Shown here: in pieces, positions 57,201-63,897 of the stretch
How positions within the stretch are numbered: the first letter of the stretch is position 1
How the letters are laid out: every line of letters starts with the position of its first letter
NCBI GenBank assembly: GCA_002084765.1
Contig: NBMB01000028.1
Location: 33,639-97,638 of the forward strand
Direction of reading: 5' to 3'
DNA from: Candidatus Cloacimonetes bacterium 4572_55
Lineage (GTDB): Bacteria > 4572-55
Length of the DNA stretch: 64,000 bases
Position numbers and translations under genes: made by a program
Notes under the pieces: generated by a model
Databases searched by the model: none
What the model saw: the letters and a program-made list of their open reading frames with translations, nothing else
What the model was told of the DNA's origin: nothing

Positions 57201-58664
57201 CAAATCGTATCCAACTAATACTGTGTCATTGGCTGCATTGTTACGTAAAAACCAACCGCTTCTGGCCTCAATAACCACATAAAAAGAATCGGCACTGCCG
57301 GTGCTGATATCGGTGAAAAGTGTATCAGTGTTCAGATCCTGGCTGACATCCGTCGCAGGATTGAATGGATTGAAATGTTCGTACTCAAGCGCACGACTCG
57401 GATGACCGATCGCACCATTAGGGTATGTCGGACTAAATGCGGTTGGAGTCGTTGACCCCGTTGTGTCATACCAGGCAAACACACCTGATGTATCGGCAAC
57501 TCTATCTTCAAAAGGGAATAGTAAACCCCACCCGCTAATCCGTGGCATATCCTTATTTACAGTAACCTGGTCTGAGTTGTTACCCCAATTTAACCGGGCA
57601 GTCGCTGCAGATCCACCATCGGATGGACGCCCGGAACCATCAAAATTGATCCTGTTTCCCGCGCTATCCGATACCGCAAATGTCACAACAGTCGGCACTC
57701 CGTCGGTAAAATAGGTTGGCAGCGCATGAAAACAAAACACGACTCGTGTTCCGGTTCGCGTGGAGTCCGAAAATGGATAAGAAGTACCCCCCACAAAGAA
57801 CCGAGCATAACTTGCATCGATTCCGGCATTTGTGTACGTGGTATCAGGGGCTGAATCTTGAACCGTCACGTAAAAACTTAAAGTATCATCACAAGTTACA
57901 GGCTCCCATCGATTTGTTGCTTCATCATAGGTTTGAATGGCACCAACGGAATCGCTGTTGGCAATCTTCTTTGGCTCCCAAGAATCATACAGAATCTTTA
58001 TTCCGTTTCTGGTATCAAGACCATCCCCTGCGCTTACGTTAGGACCCACATTGAAAATATCATGTGAGTTTTCGAGATTCTCTACTTGAATGAACAAATC
58101 AAACCCACTGCTATCAGCCCCGCCCATTTCGAGGTAAGGATCTCCAGGAATGACAGTGTCCACATCCTCGAAGTCAAAGGTGGTTCCTTGATCGTTGGAA
58201 AGATAAATCGGAAATTCATAAGACCATCCACCACCAGATAAAGACGTTTCGGTAATTATTGAATTTGAAACCTGTCTTGCCGAAGCAGACGGGTCCTCCG
58301 GATAATCAAGAAGATCGTAATTAATATCTATATCGCCATCTTGATCGATAGATCGAATATTCGTCTCAATATAAACGGTTAAACGATGTCGGAAACCAAA
58401 CTCATCTTCATTTCCGGTTCCAATCGAAGACAAGGAATCGCTATGACCAACGAGCAATCGGCTACCGGAAATCATCCTTGTATCTACAATGGCATGAGAG
58501 ATAATTGAAAATTGATTCCCGGCCCAATCGAAAAGATCAAGCTCTTCAATACGGATATAATCACGGGTCGCATCGCCGCCACTCTCATCGTCAGCATAAC
58601 AAAAGCCAGCCATCAGCATAAAAGCCGCGGCACATGTTAGGCAAAATAAAAATTTAGATTTCAT
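48225..58664 (-). CDS. Giant secreted multi-domain Ig-like protein with sorting domain
   Basis: A 3479-residue exported protein. AAGGAG lies 7 bases before the ATG; the signal peptide is FLFCLTCAAAFMLMAGFCYA (cut near 24). Residues up to about 1500 are beta-rich with few recognisable motifs; the middle holds Ig-like strands. A repeat of about 180 residues follows in at least four tandem copies, each opening with S-E-I-x-T-x-V-x-D/S-C-x-T/S-G (e.g. SEITTQVTDCPSGQLSLTVS), continuing with Y-T-P-T/S...G...LY..A.DA..N, and closing with the Y-G-L-D/G-Y/R-A-x-W-x-V-N-G/S module. Later come two copies of the domain shared with the TSP3 giant (TGNPYSLVFTAIDVDGQLIE; TGQSYSVVIQELDLRGDS), two 'GWNWISYL'-type modules and a C-terminal sorting domain (LLQNYPNPFNPSTQISFTLA, ISGRLVKRLINESMS, PSGVYLCRLRV). 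Probably a surface or secreted structural protein. Confidence 0.88.
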   Translation of the reverse strand: MKSKFLFCLTCAAAFMLMAGFCYADDESGGDATRDYIRIEELDLFDWAGNQFSIISHAIVDTRMISGSRLLVGHSDSLSSIGTGNEDEFGFRHRLTVYIETNIRSIDQDGDIDINYDLLDYPEDPSASARQVSNSIITETSLSGGGWSYEFPIYLSNDQGTTFDFEDVDTVIPGDPYLEMGGADSSGFDLFIQVENLENSHDIFNVGPNVSAGDGLDTRNGIKILYDSWEPKKIANSDSVGAIQTYDEATNRWEPVTCDDTLSFYVTVQDSAPDTTYTNAGIDASYARFFVGGTSYPFSDSTRTGTRVVFCFHALPTYFTDGVPTVVTFAVSDSAGNRINFDGSGRPSDGGSAATARLNWGNNSDQVTVNKDMPRISGWGLLFPFEDRVADTSGVFAWYDTTGSTTPTAFSPTYPNGAIGHPSRALEYEHFNPFNPATDVSQDLNTDTLFTDISTGSADSFYVVIEARSGWFLRNNAANDTVLVGYDLLRLDGGYFEVLSRCNVQTDLASLGELVVVARDSGRIVAAYVPSGNETSTFGQAELHYPGSNNFIVGGCEITDDLRSTFFFDYEGGTISPHNKNNEGGEGGWEYGFSASPLGDSLCTDPTPNNSEALNSPHLSIPTEWEFTWQLVAESQQTVCVGNQTEVLLGGFNLPDSSGYTTAMNASGYDVASQDTLLRMIYAVSGHGLNDSTPDLEMALRPTSAPHLIKVVNTALAAPGNPHWGWDTTTDFDVWQVAYARDLFGNTIDQGFEEQHTLPGTGITGELFYLNFASIGIESVTFRSTNPNDATDSTLDPGAFTLMPGDTVWVGILANIAMEIELPRPIDGTDPERLLPTTLATPDTANSFVFMDTDQSASAGYASDNFKYWDFFGFGDPDSEVVSMVGARRYYTWYHYVADGTEDPGHYAIGVWSVPQNGCNAGFYVDSQVDAGWTDPCEMPDYVEAGNNVFGTSDDEQYRLDTIYWLDPDVGGPSNFVENFYFVPRPPQLDAWELFDPTACSNFNTDGYSSGDNFGIDPLNEELIGGRFSIICDPSTSQISGPIDQFAIMVGDIGTLGFDADDFQVWSYIESDSSFVLSTNPPTPIEILFDINDLLIGGHPGPYTEAPDGWYNNIRIAVRSSSRPEIFDVWTPFGSFDQNGNSGSDINSDGTSQMNWFLDEVPPVITLDTPDTDFAFPDPNGGDFYYTNLDDGVWQLPFTAYDPNPGASSGLATTEMEALSADGNTTTVPPTGDQFVYTGALTDGDGRYVFTATTEDNACNLSDQDTLVMILDSEPPELADAVETFDTDLNMTDVTTNPEFWVAIDFTPEIPNPYVPSLFGMPNNDPNGFGGGKIHIFWREGPVGVQPVGDFSLYQTIDLSTATDGVLFTGDSDVEFLMDVTPTTRDGSGRYEFTVVFEDQTGNLSEFLIQGVPPSDPDPDMTSYIDISIIGPESSISSVTGDDAICVDSANQVVLSGTSTNPDAMIVDPGVRLFYRVGDSLGDENGDYASVRETIPNYDGVFTPDDFDEESVDFTFTLTRAELEQLAGDNDPHVVYFKTNAYGTGDAVEHTVTSNTISVSTSDAMVLSGSDPATAFTTVEMVQPSPSATNASSITLAYNVAVADVYDVDSVELWVDSPVSTTYQLADTETFTSGSGSNSFDYTFVLINDGEYSFQIMAYTNCGLASEMSDEITVCLDRGVPAPTLTLTDYSPNGILNIEYPNVLITMTENPDDPDPACGSTVPTIYVKGPSETVYTSYSGSTLDMEATESGIYSFYGKVVDAAGNVDSTEVSSIEADMDAPDVSWLDLIDGYNENDCYPPESGFTNINMVEASVTTQSDDIVTLNFSGDLAVSSDFNYVQGTEYSLILDTDLVVDGSKVVVVTATDDAGNLSIAMRDTIMLDMTAPDYRFDELDSPYTSDDAVTLDISDYTDDGNGEENPLEMEIWYQQPGTSWSTIADNIVAPATTYEFLPVNGQGTYYLAIRGVDRAGNCGPAPTDPEATITFDWTNPSSEIVTDVEDCQTGDISVTVTYEDVSTDIYGSALDGAGVTRINLYESVNGEAPVVVDSVIMNPPSADGTVIMSYTPTQQGTTALYAQATDAADNVEATYHIVNFLRDTVDPVVSQEVEITSSQTDLRIIAGASVSDSYGLDYANWTVNGETVDTEELSGLSADVSLDYSGITEGGDYAITLEIFDGCGNSATSQASITIDNQSPESEITTQVTDCPSGQLSLTVSYSDDVVGVTDIGLWQRVNGGTALQVDSRDFSANVGPSTVSFTYTPSVQGEIELYTIATDSYDNAEQEPTTADVVFNYDGTNPAVSIGVTITSETDESQIQASAVVSDAQNLDRAEWSVNGLLTETQSLTGQTSASLTFSHDVTQDGLYTVTMTVYDVCENFTDATPASIQIELAGPASSIETDVSDCATAPISLEVDYSDGTVGITALRLWEVIDGDEENVGIQIPSNSPDMEGTVTFSYTPSEDGNIGLYTTAINASGEEEDEKNPTVTFLYDTTGPSVFSSVTILSTDQDTTLRAQSVVQDTYGLGYAEWYVNSDLVETQQLDGETVSTTLSLTYELNGGGVYNVDMKVFDTCGNFTDATQATISIDILAPTSEILTTIGSCPTAPMTLTVQFQDDVSGVASVYLYESIDGGEAYTVLINTLDPPNQGPSTTSFSYTPTHSGVVSLYTVAEDAVGNTQIALQDFPTFIYGDEGAVVDWTGYADSVNTDVEPNEALAPRIDVSYESDVALQSVTLYYRFRESQDAAYGEWTSYGETSNPMNSYVTFDTDNAAAQGDGYYQFQFTGTDACGNTSQLGSGVISGTVAFDFSVVDFVCNFTVYTASQSSIGLEIGTAADATQGFDPDYDQIAPTSNQFYAYFTGSGYDLAHDYRATNQDVTVWELYLDAPSYQRPIYFNWNFEGLDLDEGGFWLQDITASVVDINMREVGSYTVPDGITRLRIIHTNTHFPYFQTGNPYSLVFTAIDVDGQLIEAGDEIGVFDGDLGVGSDMFDGQFNYPMSVWQADLEHDMPGFTNGNTMRFKLWDQSEQSLAVCQPTYIQGDGTFGHGIGSTLSLSCTHNCDLCIDIKTNQFDLVSFNLMPNEPNVSDIFGQLPGLEIVQTSDGHVYIPSQGINTIGDVELGKGYRVYITSSDNQDQQLCEIGQCIENQPDLTVNPGLWNWISYLCDSPHPIETSLGDISSSVEIVTNSDGDAWIPSLGVNTIQNMEPGDGYRILLKPSVTNPAVFSYNCYGAPTARSDGEDSRRLESDEMETPISRQPHFRTIETGQSYSVVIQELDLRGDSEESVLEIGIYDQDTCVGSAEVTGEYPLLIPAWQAIPEFDQPGYLSGNPMSFRIWEDGQDRIVKPIYVQGNGSFGYGGYAVVILTDHHIEQYDAEVSSIFGNNPSKTELLQNYPNPFNPSTQISFTLAYEGDVELSVYDISGRLVKRLINESMSAGHYQAVWNGDQSDGKSAPSGVYLCRLRVDSMGEREPYQEHKRMALLK

Positions 58665-59072
58665 TATACACTCCTTTTAAAGCGTAAATTCGTTCATAGA
58701 AAAAATATTCTGTAAAAACAAAAAAACATATTTTTGCGTTTTTTGCACTCTGTGAGTTCTCAGAAACGCGGAAGCCTCCTTACTATGGCGAAAAGCCGAT
58801 CTGATATGCAAGCACGATACCCTCCTTTCTTTTTGGTCGAATTTTGGAATAAGTCCCTTGAATTGGACACAGCAATTGGAAACAACGCAATCTCAGCGCT
58901 GCGTCACCAGGAGATTAGCACAGAGTATGCCATTTTTTCCGAGCTTTCCGATATTTTCATAACGTATTATATTGCAACAAATTAGAGATTAACGGCGGGA
59001 TCGTCGATAGGCAAGGGTCTCTTAAATATAGGGAGAATTTTCCTAAAATCGGAAAAGTTTCCAGAATTGAGG
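58665..59072. other. Intergenic region between the Ig-like giant and the NRPS
   Basis: About 400 bases without a convincing gene. An 83-codon plus-strand frame (58734-58985) has no ribosome binding site, no family likeness and ordinary composition, so I do not call it. The part nearest the giant gene is A/T-rich and presumably holds its promoter. GGCGAAAAGCC at about 58783-58793 could form a small GAAA-type hairpin. I see no riboswitch consensus. Confidence 0.4.
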
Positions 59073-59110
59073 AAAAAAAACCCTGAGAGTCTTGAAGACC
59101 CTCAGGGTTT
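59073..59110 (-). terminator. Intrinsic terminator of the NRPS gene
   Basis: On the minus strand AAACCCTGAG pairs with CTCAGGGTTT (59078-59087 / 59101-59110), extended past one mismatch by GTC/GAC, and is followed by an eight-base T-run (59080-59073). It starts 26 bases after the NRPS stop, so the gene ends its own transcript. Confidence 0.92.
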
Positions 59111-59116
59111 GGTTAA

Positions 59117-59136
59117 TAATCCACGAAATCTGCGGA
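59117..59136. repeat. Single copy of the end-of-window repeat, abutting the NRPS stop
   Basis: TAATCCACGAAATCTGCGGA matches TAATCAGCGAAATCTGCGGA of the tandem array at 63898-64000 in 18 of 20 bases, in the same orientation, and ends one base before the NRPS stop codon. With the array it forms direct repeats around the gene. Confidence 0.65.
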
Positions 59137-62100
59137 TCAAAATTGAAAGCCAGTGGAGATACGATCTTTCGGCTCTGACAGCTCCATATTTCCCAGCGCG
59201 ATATCTCTCACAGCTATATCTGGCTGTTGGCTCGCCTCAGACGTCAGCGCATAAAGCTGATCCAGCATGCGGCGAATTGTAGCGGGCTTGAACAGATCCG
59301 TGTTATATTCCAGATAAAGTCGCAGTTTGGAATCGTCTGACCCGGCTCTGGTTTCGTTTGAGAACAGAAACGTGAGATCATACTTACTTGCCTTTGCCCG
59401 ATCCTGTCGCTCGGCGATGGTCAGGTTCTGCAATCCAAGGTCCAAAGAAAGACTTTCCTGAATATCGACAGCGATATCAAATAGGGGCAGACGGCTCATG
59501 TTTCGTGGAATTTGTAACTCCTGTACCAACATGTCAAACGGATAATATTGATGGTCATACATCTCCATAATCCCGCTTCTGACCCGCTCCGCAACAGCGG
59601 TAAAGGAGTCTCCCGCCTCGACCTCCACAACAAGAGGCAACATGTTGATATAAAAGCCGATCTGCTCCTCCAAATCAGGATGATTCCGGCAGGCTAACGC
59701 CGCGCCGATCATAATCTGATTCTGAGCCGTGTATCGATGAAGCCATGAGATGAGCGACGCGGTCAACACCATATATAGGGTAGCGTTGAGGGATTTTGCA
59801 ACATGATCCAGCCGTCTCTTCAGCGCGTCCCCGATCTCCAGAGTTTCGACCTCTCCGTTGTATGTTTTTATCCGAGGGCGTGAGAAATCCGTCCGAATTT
59901 TCAGGGAATCTGGTCGATTTTGCATCCGATTGAGCCAATAGTCCCGCAACCGCAAACCGCTCTCGCCGCTCAATAATCGATTATGCCAGGCCGCATAGTC
60001 CTTATAATGAATCGGCAAATCCGAGAGCCGCGCGCGATCTGATTTCCCGGACTGATACGCCCGATAGCGTGTAAATAGCTCACGGATCAGGACATGGACA
60101 GACCAACCGTCGCTAATGATATGGTGCATATTCATCCCCAGCGCATACTGATTTTTAGCGATCCGGCTTAGCCTGGCACGGAGCAGAGGAGGACGGCTCA
60201 TATCAAAAATTGAGCGATCCACGATCTCCTCCTCCTGTTGACCCGCCGGCAGATTGGACAGGTCTCGCAGGTCGATCTTGAACCCGGTCCCGCTCGTTGA
60301 ATCGGAGCGTTCGATCCATTGATACGGCTGACTGTCGATAGTAGTAAAGCCGGTGCGCAGAGACTCATGCCGGTTGATCATATCGACAAACGCGCGCTCC
60401 AGAAGATCGACGTCTGGCTCGCCCGTCAGCCTCAGAGCGCCGTACACGTGGAACAACCTGCTGTTTGGCTCCATCTGTTCCGCAAGCCATAAGCTCTTTT
60501 GCGCATGAGATAGAGGGTAATAGCCCTTATCCGACTCTGCGCTGGGAATCCGCGTAATTCTCGCAATCTGCGGGCTCGTACGGGATCGGATCAGAGCCGC
60601 CAACTCTTGCACACTCGGGGCTTGGAAAATATCCGCAAGCCGCAGTTCCACCGACAACTCCTTATGCACACGGGACAAAAGACGGGTGGCTTTCAGGCTA
60701 TGTCCGCCCAGATCGAAAAAATTATCCGTGATCCCCACGCGATTCAATCCCAGCGCGTCCCGCCATATCGAGATCAAAGATCGAGTCAGATCGTCTGATT
60801 CTCTCTCTGTTTCCGGCTCAACTTTTTTAAGCGAAATATCTGGATCCGGTAAGTTCGCCGCGTCGATTTTGCCGTTTGCCGTAATCGGTAGTTTTTCCAA
60901 CAGGACAAAACGAGCCGGGATCATATAATCTGGCAGACTGCGGCGCAGGTTTTCCTTGAGACTCGAGATCGACAGATCGCCTGATTTTCCGGTCGCCACA
61001 TACGCGATAATTTGCATATCCTCATCGATTTCCCGAGCGATAACCGCGGCTTCTTTGATCTGAACAGAATCCGAACGATATTCGAGCAGACGGCTCTCGA
61101 TCTCGCCTAACTCCACGCGGAATCCCCGCACTTGCACCTGATTGTCGTTCCGATCCAGATAGATCAGGTCTCGGTTCGGCAGCTGGAATCCGACGTCTCC
61201 TGTCCGGTAAAGCCGATCGCGTCCCGAGCTAAATGGGTTTGGCACAAACCGTTCCGCAGTCAAATCTGGGCGGTTGAGATAACCTCGGCACACCCCGCCT
61301 CCACCAACGTAGAACTCGCCAGGGATGGTTGGCGGCGTCAGATTCATCCGTCGATCGCAGACATAGACCGTTGTCTCCGGAAGAGGACGCCCGATAGGAC
61401 TGCCTATGGTCGAGTCGGTCGAACCAAAAATATCCCGTTCCGTGAGCCGGTAATATGTGACATGCACAGTCGTTTCAGTGATCCCGTACATGTTCGTCAA
61501 TTGACATTGGTCCAGAGGATAGCACTCAATCCAGCGTCGGAGATGAGAGGGATTGAGCTTTTCTCCGCCAAAAATGACGTGCCGAATCGCGTCTAATTTT
61601 CGATTATCGAGACCCTGATCAAAATCTGGGGAGTCGCTCATAAAAGCGATCAGATTATAAAACGCAGTGGGCGTCTGATTAAGAATCGTTACCCGATACC
61701 GGCTCAGAATCTGGAGGAAACGGCTTGTGTCTCGCACATCCTCCCGTTTGGGAACGACCAGAGTTCCGCCGAATAAAAGCGCGCCATACATCTCCCACAC
61801 TGAGAAATCAAAGCAAAATGAATGGGCAAATATCCAGACATCTTTTTTGTTGTTTTTTTGAGAACTATCAAAGTCAAAAGGAAACGCGTCGTTCTTGAAC
61901 AGCCTGACCAGGTTTCGATTATCCACCATACACCCCTTGGGATCACCGGTCGATCCAGAGGTATAAATCACGTAGGCAAGATCGCTGTCAGACTGTGGGA
62001 TATCCCAAGGCAAATAACCAGTCCGAACCAGTTGCCAGGGTATATCGGCTATTGGTTTACTTTTGGGGACTCCTTGATCTGCTAAGCAATTTAATGTCAA

Positions 62101-63843
62101 AGGGATATATTCGTTTTGCGCCAAAATAAACGCGCACCGACTGTCACGGATCATGTAGTCGATACGCGATGCTGGATATTTTGGGTCTATAGGCAGATAC
62201 GCGCAGCGAATTTTCAAAATCGCCAGCAGTCCCGCAATCATAAATTCGCTTGAATCCGCGATCACGCCGATTATCAAACCATGATTTGAGACGGATTCGG
62301 ACAGATCCAACGCGATCCGATCCACAAGCAAACCCAACTGCCGATAGGAGATCCGTCGATCCTGAGGCTGTGCGCAGACGATCAGCGCGAGACGATCCGG
62401 AGTCAGATCGACCTGCTCCTCAAATAGGTCGATCACATTTTTCCTATATGTCCTATTGGATTTCTCCTGAAATCCGGCGATATCACGCTGTTCAGATTGG
62501 GTTAATATCGCTGCGTTCCCGACTTTTTCTTTGGGGTGATCAACAAACCATTGCAGCAGGGTTTTCAGATGATCGCCCATCCTCTCTATTTGATCTTGAT
62601 AGTAGACCGCCTTGTTCCACCGAAAATCGAAGCGGATCGTTTCCCCAGGCAGGATCACCATCTCGAAATTGTAGTTGGTGTGAAGAAACGACTCGACTCT
62701 GTCCAGGGTCAGCCCGCTGGAAAGCGTAATGACCGAGCGGTTGAGACGATCATCCAGAGGACTATTTTCAAAAGCGATCAGATGATCGATCAATTGGCTA
62801 CCGGATCGACGCTCAGACCATTCCGCTTGAATATCGGGCAGTGGATAAAAATGAAAATCCTGCGCGTCAAACGCTTCCTGCTGCATCTGGCTTAACGCCG
62901 AGGCTATAGGCTGATCTGGATCAATCCGAAGTCGAGCGGGCACGGTATTGATCAACAGTCCCACCATCCGGTCAATATCCAGGATCGATTCGGGGCGTCC
63001 AGATACGACCAGCCCGAAGACAACGTCGTCAATATCGTTATAACGGCTAAGCAGGAGGCCCCAAGCAAATTGGATCAGGGTATTTAGCGTCACCTGGTAT
63101 CTGACCGCGAGCCGAGTCAGGCGCGCAGATGCGTCCGGATCCAATTTCATCAAAAGCCTTCCCGGCGAATACCCGGCGGATTGATCATGTGGCTTGATGA
63201 TCGGCGCGGCGTGCGCGGCACTTTCATGTCCCCTCAGATAATTTTTCCAAAACCCCCGAGCCTTTTCCTGATCCTGATTCTTCAACCAATGGACGTATGT
63301 TCGATAGGAGGGCGGAGGAGGAAAATCGGGTTCTCTGCGCTCCAGCCGAGCTTGATATAGGGCAAAAAGCTCCTCCAGAACGATCCCTACGCTCCAGCCG
63401 TCCATGATGATATGATGAAATGTCCACACAACATCATACGCGTCCCGATCCGTGCGGAACAGGGAGACGCGCATGAGGCTATCCCGACTCAAATCAAAAG
63501 CGCGGCTCCGATCTTCTCGCTTATAACGGTCTAAATAGGACTCCCGATCTTGACTCTGCAGATGGCGAATATCCTCAGATGAGAAGTCGACTTCCGCGCT
63601 TTTCAGCCAAATCTGGAGCGGTTCCGGCACGTTTTTGGTCACAAAAAGCGAGCGCAGATTATCATGACGCTGCAAAAGATCGTTCCAACTTCGGCGAAAT
63701 AGAACCGGGTCCAAATCCGCGTGCATACGGAAGGAAAATTGAACGATGTACGTTGTAGGATCGCTGCGCATGGTATGAAACAGGATCCCAGATTGCATCG
63801 GGGTGAGAGGCAATATGTCTTTTAGATTCTCTTTTCTCAGCAT
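59137..63843 (-). CDS. Nonribosomal peptide synthetase, C-A(Thr)-PCP-C
   Basis: A 1568-residue single-module synthetase with an extra C domain. C1 (about 10-445) has LTPMQSGILFH and HHIIMDG (143-149). The A domain (about 470-1000) has A3 VIYTSGSTGDPKG (625-637), A5 NMYGITETTVH, A7 YRTGDVG and A10 lysine 992. Residues at the ten specificity positions are D679, F680, W683, N722, I757, G759, M785, V793, H794, K992, giving DFWNIGMVHK, the classical L-threonine code. The PCP phosphopantetheine serine is S1049 in DLGGHSL. C2 (about 1107-1560) has HHIISDG (1240-1246). No thioesterase, reductase, E or MT domain follows. C1 implies an acyl or peptidyl donor from another protein; C2 needs a downstream acceptor module, none of which is on this strand to the left. 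Partners may lie beyond the right edge. Confidence 0.92.
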   Translation of the reverse strand: MLRKENLKDILPLTPMQSGILFHTMRSDPTTYIVQFSFRMHADLDPVLFRRSWNDLLQRHDNLRSLFVTKNVPEPLQIWLKSAEVDFSSEDIRHLQSQDRESYLDRYKREDRSRAFDLSRDSLMRVSLFRTDRDAYDVVWTFHHIIMDGWSVGIVLEELFALYQARLERREPDFPPPPSYRTYVHWLKNQDQEKARGFWKNYLRGHESAAHAAPIIKPHDQSAGYSPGRLLMKLDPDASARLTRLAVRYQVTLNTLIQFAWGLLLSRYNDIDDVVFGLVVSGRPESILDIDRMVGLLINTVPARLRIDPDQPIASALSQMQQEAFDAQDFHFYPLPDIQAEWSERRSGSQLIDHLIAFENSPLDDRLNRSVITLSSGLTLDRVESFLHTNYNFEMVILPGETIRFDFRWNKAVYYQDQIERMGDHLKTLLQWFVDHPKEKVGNAAILTQSEQRDIAGFQEKSNRTYRKNVIDLFEEQVDLTPDRLALIVCAQPQDRRISYRQLGLLVDRIALDLSESVSNHGLIIGVIADSSEFMIAGLLAILKIRCAYLPIDPKYPASRIDYMIRDSRCAFILAQNEYIPLTLNCLADQGVPKSKPIADIPWQLVRTGYLPWDIPQSDSDLAYVIYTSGSTGDPKGCMVDNRNLVRLFKNDAFPFDFDSSQKNNKKDVWIFAHSFCFDFSVWEMYGALLFGGTLVVPKREDVRDTSRFLQILSRYRVTILNQTPTAFYNLIAFMSDSPDFDQGLDNRKLDAIRHVIFGGEKLNPSHLRRWIECYPLDQCQLTNMYGITETTVHVTYYRLTERDIFGSTDSTIGSPIGRPLPETTVYVCDRRMNLTPPTIPGEFYVGGGGVCRGYLNRPDLTAERFVPNPFSSGRDRLYRTGDVGFQLPNRDLIYLDRNDNQVQVRGFRVELGEIESRLLEYRSDSVQIKEAAVIAREIDEDMQIIAYVATGKSGDLSISSLKENLRRSLPDYMIPARFVLLEKLPITANGKIDAANLPDPDISLKKVEPETERESDDLTRSLISIWRDALGLNRVGITDNFFDLGGHSLKATRLLSRVHKELSVELRLADIFQAPSVQELAALIRSRTSPQIARITRIPSAESDKGYYPLSHAQKSLWLAEQMEPNSRLFHVYGALRLTGEPDVDLLERAFVDMINRHESLRTGFTTIDSQPYQWIERSDSTSGTGFKIDLRDLSNLPAGQQEEEIVDRSIFDMSRPPLLRARLSRIAKNQYALGMNMHHIISDGWSVHVLIRELFTRYRAYQSGKSDRARLSDLPIHYKDYAAWHNRLLSGESGLRLRDYWLNRMQNRPDSLKIRTDFSRPRIKTYNGEVETLEIGDALKRRLDHVAKSLNATLYMVLTASLISWLHRYTAQNQIMIGAALACRNHPDLEEQIGFYINMLPLVVEVEAGDSFTAVAERVRSGIMEMYDHQYYPFDMLVQELQIPRNMSRLPLFDIAVDIQESLSLDLGLQNLTIAERQDRAKASKYDLTFLFSNETRAGSDDSKLRLYLEYNTDLFKPATIRRMLDQLYALTSEASQQPDIAVRDIALGNMELSEPKDRISTGFQF

Positions 63844-63852
63844 AACATCCCT

Positions 63853-63880
63853 ATGAATTACGAATTATGAATTACGAATG
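63853..63880. repeat. Short A/T-rich repeat upstream of the NRPS
   Basis: ATGAATTACGAATT is repeated in near-identical form twice (ATGAATTACGA units) just upstream of the NRPS start. It leads directly into the 30-bp tandem array. No gene or clear promoter can be read in it. Confidence 0.6.
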
Positions 63881-63897
63881 TATCCGCTAACGCCTTT

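Noticed and set aside
58734-58985. 83-codon plus-strand frame between the giant and the NRPS
   Set aside because: No ribosome binding site, no recognisable family and mixed composition; its start region is probably part of the giant gene's upstream sequence.
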